NCBI RefSeq assembly: GCF_017876515.1 | Contig: NZ_JAGIOC010000001.1 | Span: 1,798,001-1,862,000, forward strand | Direction of reading: 5' to 3' | Origin: Brachybacterium fresconis | GTDB lineage: Bacteria; Actinomycetota; Actinomycetes; Actinomycetales; Dermabacteraceae | DNA length: 64,000 nt | Shown here: in pieces, positions 58,779 to 64,000 of the stretch | Numbering within the stretch: the first letter of the stretch is position 1 | Layout of the letters: each line of letters begins with the position of its first letter | Notes under the pieces: generated by a model | What the model was told of the DNA's origin: nothing | Databases searched by the model: none | The model's input: only the letters and a program-made list of their open reading frames with translations | Program-made: the position numbers and the translations under genes

Positions 58779-59528
58779 ATGACCGCTCCCGAGCGCGCTC
58801 CGCTCGGCGCTGCCCTGGCGCTCCTGCTCGCCCTGGTCTCCCTCACCGGCCCCGCCTCCCCCGTCCTCATGGCGGGCGCTGTCGCCCTGCTCACGGTGCT
58901 GGTCGCGTGCGCGTGGCCGGATCTGCTCGAGCTCCCCTCCCCCGGCGGCACCCGGCTCGTGCTCGCCGGCGTCGGAGTGGCCGGCGCCGCCCTCGCCGCG
59001 AGCTCGACGGACCGCTTCTCGCCGATCTCCGGGGTCGTGATGCTCTGCGCCGTGGGGGTGTTCGCCTCCTTCGCCCAGCAGATGCTGCGGGCGGACCGCC
59101 GGGAGCTGACCGCCTCCCTGACCGGCACCGTCGCGGGCGTGTTCGTCGCCGGGATCTCGGCGACCTGGGTGCTCGCCCAGGTCGAGGCGCTCTCGAACGG
59201 TCGCAGCGGCCTGGTCGCGGCCGTCGCCGCCGGGCTGGCCGCGACCCTGCTGCTCAATGCCACCCCGCTGCCCCCGAGGCCGCGTTTCATCGCCTCCCTC
59301 CTGGCGGGCACCGGCGTGACCGCCCTGCTGGCCACCTCGCTGGCGGGCCTCGGCCTCCCGCTCGCCGCGGGTCTCGGAGTGCTGATCGCGATCGGAGCCG
59401 GCTGCTCCCAGCTGCTGGTGGGGTCCTCGCTCGTGGCCCGGGAGCCCCTGCCCTCGCTCGCGGTGGGTGCGGTACCGGTCGCCACCGCGGGAGTCATCGC
59501 GCACCTCGCCGTGCTGCTGCTCCCCTGA
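58779..59528 (+). CDS. Hypothetical polytopic membrane protein
   Basis: 249 residues with seven or eight hydrophobic helices and no family I can name. The N-terminus is short (MTAPERAPLGAALALLLALV), a loop SPGGTRLVLAGVGVAG follows helix 2, and the C-terminus ends in the membrane. It is conserved-looking in codon use and follows a TAGACT promoter. Divergent from mshD. Function unknown. Confidence 0.75.
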   Translation: MTAPERAPLGAALALLLALVSLTGPASPVLMAGAVALLTVLVACAWPDLLELPSPGGTRLVLAGVGVAGAALAASSTDRFSPISGVVMLCAVGVFASFAQQMLRADRRELTASLTGTVAGVFVAGISATWVLAQVEALSNGRSGLVAAVAAGLAATLLLNATPLPPRPRFIASLLAGTGVTALLATSLAGLGLPLAAGLGVLIAIGAGCSQLLVGSSLVAREPLPSLAVGAVPVATAGVIAHLAVLLLP

Positions 59529-59545
59529 GCGCCGCCCCGGGACGA

Positions 59546-59551
59546 TAGACT
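59546..59551 (+). promoter_or_regulatory. leaderless-type -10 box for the 33-residue gene
   Basis: TAGACT ends 7 bases before the ATG at 59559. It is the same hexamer as the -10 candidate at 58699-58704. Confidence 0.5.
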
Positions 59552-59558
59552 CGGTGCC

Positions 59559-59660
59559 ATGTCCGCACTCTCCATCTTCTTCATCATCCTGGTGGTCCTG
59601 GTGGGCCTCGGCACCCTGGCCTTCGCCGCACTGGTGATCTCCCGCCTGTTCAGCCACTGA
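59559..59660 (+). CDS. Small single-helix membrane protein, 33 residues
   Basis: ATG at 59559 to TGA at 59658-59660. One hydrophobic helix (about 5-26, SIFFIILVVLVGLGTLAFAA) and a short polar end RLFSH. It has its own leaderless-type promoter and lies 30 bases after the polytopic gene and 16 before the nitrobindin-like gene. Too short for most gene callers. Its clean hydrophobic composition and promoter argue that it is real; its function is unknown. Confidence 0.6.
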   Translation: MSALSIFFIILVVLVGLGTLAFAALVISRLFSH

Positions 59661-59676
59661 TCGGTCGCTGCGCACC

Positions 59677-60327
59677 ATGCCCATCACGCTCGACGCCTCG
59701 ATGCCCGCATCGCTGTATCCGCTGGCCTGGCTGATCGGCACCTGGCAGGGGACGGGCGCCGTCCATCGCCCCGGTGATCCCGACGTCCCCGACCGGCGGA
59801 TCGAGCAGCAGCTGGTCTGCAGCGCCCGGGAGGACGGGACCCTCGGCTGGCGCTCGACGATTCACGAGGTCGACGACCCCGCTCCGCTGCCGCCCACCAG
59901 CGCCTTCGCCCGTGACGAGGCCGCGGCCCCCGCCCCTGCGGGCTCCGGCGACCGGACCCTGCTGATGCGCGAGGACGGCATCTGGACCGTCGGCGACCCC
60001 CTGCCCGGCCAGGACCTGGCCGCCGCGCGCGCCGCGAAGCCCGGAGACCCCGCCGGAATCCTCTCGCATGCTCTCCAGGCGCATTTCGAGCGCCGCGACG
60101 GAGCCGACGAGAGCTGGTCGGGTGAGGTGCGCGGACCGCGCGTGCAGCTCGCGCTCGCCTCCCCCGATGCCCCGACCCAGGTCGCCGCCACCCGCATGTT
60201 CGGGTACGTCAGCGGACGCCTGATGTGGCTGTGGGAGCAGCGTCTGCCCGCCGGCGCGGACGACGCGGGAGGGAACGACGGATCGACCATGGCCCCCTAC
60301 CTCTCCCTGGAGCTCACCCGTGCCTGA
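59677..60327 (+). CDS. Nitrobindin-like beta-barrel protein, possibly without the heme histidine
   Basis: 216 residues starting MPITLDASMPASLYPLAWLI. The FABP/nitrobindin signature is seen as LIGTWQGTGAVHRPG, and TRMFGYVSGRLMWLWEQ is near the end. Typical nitrobindins bind ferric heme through a C-terminal His in a PHLSA-type segment; here the matching segment reads MAPYLSLELTRA, with Tyr. The usual YPTI after the signature is also absent. It overlaps ygfZ by 8 bases. Family assignment is likely; loss of the heme ligand is read by eye. Confidence 0.8.
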   Translation: MPITLDASMPASLYPLAWLIGTWQGTGAVHRPGDPDVPDRRIEQQLVCSAREDGTLGWRSTIHEVDDPAPLPPTSAFARDEAAAPAPAGSGDRTLLMREDGIWTVGDPLPGQDLAAARAAKPGDPAGILSHALQAHFERRDGADESWSGEVRGPRVQLALASPDAPTQVAATRMFGYVSGRLMWLWEQRLPAGADDAGGNDGSTMAPYLSLELTRA

Positions 60328-61474
60328 TCAGGACCCCCGGCCCGATACCCACCCTGCGCAGCCCGCTCGCGACATCCGCCCGCTGCTGAGCGACGGCGCC
60401 GTCCTCGGGGACGGACCCGATGCGGCCGTCCCCACCCACTACGGAGCCCCGCTGCGCGAGCAGCGTCGGCTGCTGCAGGGCCGAGCCGTCGTCGACCTCG
60501 GCCAGTTCGAGGTGCTCGAGGTGCGCGGGGCGGATGCCCGCAGCTGGATGACGACGGTGAGCACCCAGGTGCTCGCGGGCACCCCCGTCGGCTCCTCGGC
60601 GAGCCTGGCGGTGCTGTCCCCGCGCGGCCGCGTCGAGCACCTCGCCTCCGCCGTCGTGCTGGACGAGGACGCGCTGCTGCTGATCCTGGACGCAGGCCGC
60701 CGCCAGGGCCTGCGACAGTACCTCGAGATGATGCGCTTCGCGGCCCGGGTCGAGCTGACCGATCGGGACGACCTGCGGGTGCTGGGCGCCGTCGCCCCGG
60801 CCGGCGAGGTGCTGGCCGAGCTGGAGCCGCCGGATCCCGTCGCCGTCTGGGCCGAGCCGTGGCCGCAGGTCGCCCCGGGCGGGGTCGCCTACGGCCCGGA
60901 TCCGGAGGACCCCGTCGGCGCCGTGCTCACCGTCGCCGATGCCGACGCACTCGCCCAGCTGCCCTGGCGCGGCGAGCATCTGGCCGGCATGAGCTCCTGG
61001 GAGGCGCTGCGGATCGCCGATCATCGGGCCCGCGCGACCCGCGAGGTCGACGAGCGCTCCATCCCCCATGAGCTGGACCTCCTGCGCACCTCGGTGCACA
61101 CCGAGAAGGGCTGCTACCGCGGTCAGGAGACCGTCGCGAAGGTGCTGAACCTCGGCCAGCCGCCGCGGCGTCTCGTCATGCTGCACCTGGACGGCTCCCA
61201 GGACGTCCCCGTCGCCCCCGGGGGCGAGGTGCGTCTGGACGACGCCGACGGCAAGGTCGTCGGCGCGGTCACCTCCGCCGCGCTGCACGCGGACCTCGGC
61301 CCGATCGCCCTCGCCGTCATCCGTCGTGCGGTCCCGCTCGACGGCGCGCTGATGGTGCAGGTCCCCGTCTCCACCGGGGACGGCGGCTCCGACTCCGTGT
61401 GGATCGACGCCTCGCAGGAGCCGATCGTGGTGCCCCGCGAGCACGGCGAGCGTCCGGCCACCGCCAAGCTCTGA
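60320..61474 (+). CDS. ygfZ: YgfZ/GcvT-like folate-binding protein
   Basis: 384 residues. The YgfZ motif KGCYRGQETVAKVLN is near residue 262-276, ahead of a GcvT-like C-terminal barrel. The N-terminal half has LLQGRAVVDLGQFEVLEVRG and TTVSTQVLAG. YgfZ helps assemble or repair iron-sulfur enzymes in a folate-dependent way. It starts inside the end of the nitrobindin-like gene, a pairing seen in other actinobacteria. Confidence 0.92.
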   Translation: MPDQDPRPDTHPAQPARDIRPLLSDGAVLGDGPDAAVPTHYGAPLREQRRLLQGRAVVDLGQFEVLEVRGADARSWMTTVSTQVLAGTPVGSSASLAVLSPRGRVEHLASAVVLDEDALLLILDAGRRQGLRQYLEMMRFAARVELTDRDDLRVLGAVAPAGEVLAELEPPDPVAVWAEPWPQVAPGGVAYGPDPEDPVGAVLTVADADALAQLPWRGEHLAGMSSWEALRIADHRARATREVDERSIPHELDLLRTSVHTEKGCYRGQETVAKVLNLGQPPRRLVMLHLDGSQDVPVAPGGEVRLDDADGKVVGAVTSAALHADLGPIALAVIRRAVPLDGALMVQVPVSTGDGGSDSVWIDASQEPIVVPREHGERPATAKL

Positions 61475-61592
61475 GGCGGCGCCGCGCCGGATCCACCGCG
61501 TCCTCACATCCGCGGCCCCGCGTCCACGCCGTCACCACAGCATCCCCACCGCCCTCCTACCGGCGGCGCCTGTACGAACGGCACGGACCTGG

Positions 61593-61598
61593 AAGAAT
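61593..61598 (+). promoter_or_regulatory. leaderless-type -10 box for the gene at 61606
   Basis: AAGAAT ends 7 bases before the ATG at 61606. Confidence 0.4.
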
Positions 61599-61605
61599 GA
61601 CGACC

Positions 61606-62040
61606 ATGAGTGCACAGGCCGACCAGGAGGACTGGAGCCGACACCGCCGGCAGGCGATCGAGGTCAAGGAGCAGGCGCTGCAGGCGGCCCGCGAGGACGA
61701 GCACCGTCGGGCGACGTCCATCATCCGCGAGGCCATCGCGCGCTTCCAGGACGCCGGCATCATCCCGATCCCGCTGCGGGCACGGCCGTACATCGGCTCC
61801 GGCACGATCCGCACGGCGCTGCAGGGCTGGTACCTCAAGCACGACCTCTCCCTGGCCGTGGACGCCGGGGGTCGCTACTACGTGATGCGGGTCGACGGCG
61901 GTCTGCGCGCCCGGCTGCGCGGCGCCACGCCGGAACCGTCGATGGCGCCGCTGGTGGTGGGCCGCGGAGCGCGCGACGGGGACACCTTCGGCCTCGAGGA
62001 GCTGCTGCAGATGCGGCTCGAGGATCCGGTGCGCCCATGA
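61606..62040 (+). CDS. Hypothetical protein coupled to the FUSC-like gene
   Basis: 144 residues, no recognised family. The first 50 are a charged helix (EVKEQALQAAREDEHRRATS), then IARFQDAGIIPIPLRARPYI and a compact beta-rich part with GWYLKHDLSLAVDAGGRYYV. No signal or helix. TGA overlaps the next ATG by 4 bases, so it is translated together with the membrane protein. It may act with it, but that is inference. Confidence 0.75.
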   Translation: MSAQADQEDWSRHRRQAIEVKEQALQAAREDEHRRATSIIREAIARFQDAGIIPIPLRARPYIGSGTIRTALQGWYLKHDLSLAVDAGGRYYVMRVDGGLRARLRGATPEPSMAPLVVGRGARDGDTFGLEELLQMRLEDPVRP

Positions 62041-63365
62041 GCCGCCGCGCCGAGAAACCCTCCACGGGCTCGTCCCGGGCCTCCACCGCGACCACCGCGA
62101 TCCCGGTGCTCGAGCGGGCCCGGTCCTCGGTCTCCTCCTGGTTCCTCACCGGGCTGTCCCGGGGACGCCAGGACGTGCTGACCGTCAGTCGCGCCGCTGT
62201 GGCCGCGAGCCTCGCCTATCTCGTCTCCAGCGTGCTGTGGGACCACGAGTTCCCGTTCTTCTCCTCCATCGTCGCCTTCGTCATCATCGGCTTCGGCATC
62301 GAGAAGAAGATGCGCAAGATCGTCGAGATGGCCTCGGGGGTGATGTTCGGCGTGCTGCTCGGCGAGGTCGCCCGGCAGGTGATCGGCTCGGGGACCTGGC
62401 AGATCCTGGTGGTGGTGTTCTGCGCCGGCATGCTCGCGCGGTTCATCGACAAGTCGAATCTGTTCGGGTTCCAGACCGCGATCCAGTCGCTGCTGGTGAT
62501 GATCATGCCGCACACGCCGACGATGACCCCGGGCGGGCGCGTGCTGGATGCGGTCACCGGGGTGGTGGTCGCGATCATCGTCCACCTGCTGCTCTCCGGG
62601 GATCCGCGGCGCCTGCAGTCCCGGGCGGCGATCTCCTTCTACCAGGAGCTCGAGGACTCCCTGGTGTCCCTGGCCCTGGCCGCACGCAGCGGCGACCGGG
62701 ACGTCTCGCAGGCAGCGCTGGTCACCCTGCGCGACTCCTCCCAGAAGTACACCGACGAGTGGACCCTGGCAAACGACGTCGCCAACGAGATGGCGACCTT
62801 CTCCCCGTCCGGACTGCGCCACGCCGACGACGTCGGCCGCCTGGAGCACCTGCTGATCGGCTCCGACCGGGCGATGCGGAACATGCGGGTGATCGCCCGG
62901 AGACAGACGGAGTTCCTCGACGCCGTCCGGGGCGACGCGCATTCGACCCTGGCCGACGCCCTGCTGGCCGCCCGGGACGCGGTCACGGAGCTGTCCACCG
63001 CGGTCACGCACGACGAGGTCGACTTCACCACCGCACGGCGCAGGCTGCAGCTGTACTGCTCCTATCTCACCCCGGAGATGCTGCTGCGCAACGACGAGGG
63101 CACCCGACCGGGTCGCGCCGGACACTTCGAGGGCGTCACGCTCACGGTCCAGCTGCGCTCTCTCGCGATCGACCTGCTGCAGGCCACCGGTCTGACCGCG
63201 TCCGAGGCCAAGCAGTTCCTGCCCAGTCTCGTGATCGCCGCGGACGGCGACGCCATCGGCCCCCGCCCGCTGACGACGGAGATGCGGGCGCTGGAGCCGC
63301 CGGCGACCACGGAGGCCCTCGAGCTGCTGATCACCTCCCGCTCCGATCCCGACCGGCGACGCTGA
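62037..63365 (+). CDS. FUSC / aromatic acid exporter-like membrane protein
   Basis: 442 residues. Six hydrophobic segments lie at about 50-180 (AAVAASLAYLVSSVLW, SIVAFVIIGFGIEKKMRKIV, QSLLVMIMPHTPTMTPGGRV), in the pattern of the FUSC/ArAE family. A long cytosolic helical region (185-435) follows, with LEDSLVSLALAARSGD. FUSC proteins export aromatic acids or are of unknown function in Gram-positives. Coupled to the preceding small gene. Confidence 0.82.
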   Translation: MSRRAEKPSTGSSRASTATTAIPVLERARSSVSSWFLTGLSRGRQDVLTVSRAAVAASLAYLVSSVLWDHEFPFFSSIVAFVIIGFGIEKKMRKIVEMASGVMFGVLLGEVARQVIGSGTWQILVVVFCAGMLARFIDKSNLFGFQTAIQSLLVMIMPHTPTMTPGGRVLDAVTGVVVAIIVHLLLSGDPRRLQSRAAISFYQELEDSLVSLALAARSGDRDVSQAALVTLRDSSQKYTDEWTLANDVANEMATFSPSGLRHADDVGRLEHLLIGSDRAMRNMRVIARRQTEFLDAVRGDAHSTLADALLAARDAVTELSTAVTHDEVDFTTARRRLQLYCSYLTPEMLLRNDEGTRPGRAGHFEGVTLTVQLRSLAIDLLQATGLTASEAKQFLPSLVIAADGDAIGPRPLTTEMRALEPPATTEALELLITSRSDPDRRR

Positions 63366-63382
63366 GGCAGGTGGCGCTGACG

Positions 63383-63419
63383 CGGCGTCGCTGAATCGGC
63401 GTCGCTGAATCGGCGTCGC
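63383..63419. repeat. 14-base tandem repeat after the FUSC-like gene
   Basis: CGGCGTCGCTGAAT at 63383-63396 and 63397-63410, plus a partial third copy. The spacer also has three CACCGGGCG-like units at about 63459-63480. Confidence 0.8.
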
Positions 63420-63513
63420 AGGAGCGAGCGACGCCGGGAGGGGCGGAGCAGCAGGACGCACCGGGCGCACCGGGCGCACCGGTGGCGTCCGGCGTCCCTT
63501 CAGCCCGGACCCG

Positions 63514-63519
63514 TATCCT
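63514..63519 (+). promoter_or_regulatory. leaderless-type -10 box for the DUF2516 gene
   Basis: TATCCT ends 6 bases before the ATG at 63526. The GGAGCG between could otherwise be a ribosome site, but it is too close. Confidence 0.5.
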
Positions 63520-63525
63520 GGAGCG

Positions 63526-63846
63526 ATGATCGCCCTCATCCAGATGTGGATCTTCCTCGTGCTCGCCCTGGCCCTCCTGGCCGCGGAGGTCTGGGCCTTC
63601 ATCAATGCCCTGCGGTTCCGCGCCGACGCCTATGTCGCGGCCGGCAAGCGCACGAAGCTCTTCTGGTGCGTCCTGACCGGCGTGGCCATGCTGGTGGGCT
63701 TCCTGTCGCTGCCCTACCCGGTCGGTCGCGGCGGAGCCTCGATGCTGTTCATGCTGATCGGCATCGTCATCGCGGGCATCTTCCTGGCCGACGTCCTGCC
63801 GGCGCTGAAGCGCGTGATGGGACGCGCCGCCGGCAACCGCTGGTGA
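63526..63846 (+). CDS. DUF2516 family membrane protein
   Basis: 106 residues with three hydrophobic helices (5-30, 47-67, 72-95). The pattern AFINALRFRADAYVAAGKRT followed by LFWCVLTGVAML is diagnostic of DUF2516, an actinobacterial family of unknown function. It is alone in its unit and ends before a strong hairpin. Confidence 0.9.
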   Translation: MIALIQMWIFLVLALALLAAEVWAFINALRFRADAYVAAGKRTKLFWCVLTGVAMLVGFLSLPYPVGRGGASMLFMLIGIVIAGIFLADVLPALKRVMGRAAGNRW

Positions 63847-63914
63847 GGCCGCATCGGCCCTCCCGTCGGGACCCCTGCTGGTGACCGGGGCCGACGCACC
63901 CTCCGCACCGCACG

Positions 63915-63950
63915 AGAGAACCCCGGAGCCTTCGCTCCGGGGTTCTCTTC
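63915..63950 (+). terminator. intrinsic terminator after DUF2516
   Basis: A 15-base perfect stem (63915-63929 with 63934-63948) around CTTC, ending in TCTTC. This is the same stem-CTTC-stem plan as the terminator after the tRNA. The remainder to 64000 shows no gene. Confidence 0.8.
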
Positions 63951-64000
63951 TGGTGCGGGGTTCCGCTCGGGGGCGGACCTGCCCGCGCTGCGTCGATCAG

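Overview
The window is about 70% GC and carries actinobacterial marker genes: mycothiol synthase (mshD), a DUF2516 protein, a CsoR copper sensor, a dCTP deaminase and an Mrp antiporter with fused A and B subunits. Gene content and GC fit the Micrococcales, perhaps a Brachybacterium-like (Dermabacteraceae) organism. The genus is inference. This is ordinary chromosome: I see no prophage, insertion sequence, plasmid gene or CRISPR array. About 58 protein genes and one tRNA are packed tightly, many with 4-base ATGA or GTGA overlaps.

Layout. 1-3.4 kb: the end of a PadR regulator coupled to a membrane HAAS-domain partner, then formate-tetrahydrofolate ligase (fhs). 3.4-3.7 kb: a repeat-rich spacer with a 58-base near-perfect palindrome. 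3.7-10.6 kb (minus): the Mrp Na+/H+ antiporter operon (AB fusion, C, D, E, F, G). 10.8-14.8 kb: an MFS permease, a hypothetical gene coupled to dcd, tRNA-Gly(CCC) and a TetR regulator. 14.9-19.4 kb (minus): a membrane protein that looks like a catalytically dead membrane pyrophosphatase, behind an NHLRC2-like thioredoxin/NHL protein. 19.5-24.7 kb (minus): two paralogous HAD phosphatases, metY and an ABC-F ATPase. 24.8-28.6 kb: murQ, divergent from a BadF-type sugar kinase, then a flavin monooxygenase. 28.7-31.7 kb (minus): a CopD/CtaG fusion and two CrcB fluoride-channel subunits. 31.9-35.6 kb (minus): 2-oxoacid dehydrogenase E1alpha-E1beta-E2. 35.7-41.4 kb (minus): anmK-nagZ, a Gfo/Idh oxidoreductase and an MFS permease. 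41.6-48.9 kb: an RDD protein, hisC, a 4-TM protein, purB-csoR-mpg, an SDR, a frameshifted CPBP gene and a rhodanese. 49.2-55.8 kb (minus): a MacB-like ABC pair and pstSCAB. 56-58.6 kb (minus): a DUF4190 protein, a MutT1-like Nudix/phosphatase and mshD. 58.8-63.9 kb (plus): membrane proteins, a divergent nitrobindin, YgfZ, a FUSC-like protein and DUF2516.

Shared themes. Peptidoglycan recycling is split over two loci (murQ plus sugar kinase; anmK plus nagZ) that connect through MurNAc-6-phosphate. Phosphate uptake (pstSCAB) has a PHO-box-like repeat upstream. Many first genes have a -10 hexamer ending 5-7 bases before the start codon, as expected for leaderless mRNAs. Short tandem repeats of 9-37 bases recur in spacers and inside genes.

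Most worth a second look: the degenerate membrane pyrophosphatase with its thioredoxin/NHL partner, the paired CrcB subunits that both lack the phenylalanine box, the nitrobindin-like protein with Tyr at the expected heme-His position, the acidic tails on the small Mrp subunits, and a palindromic operator in the promoter of the 2-oxoacid dehydrogenase operon.
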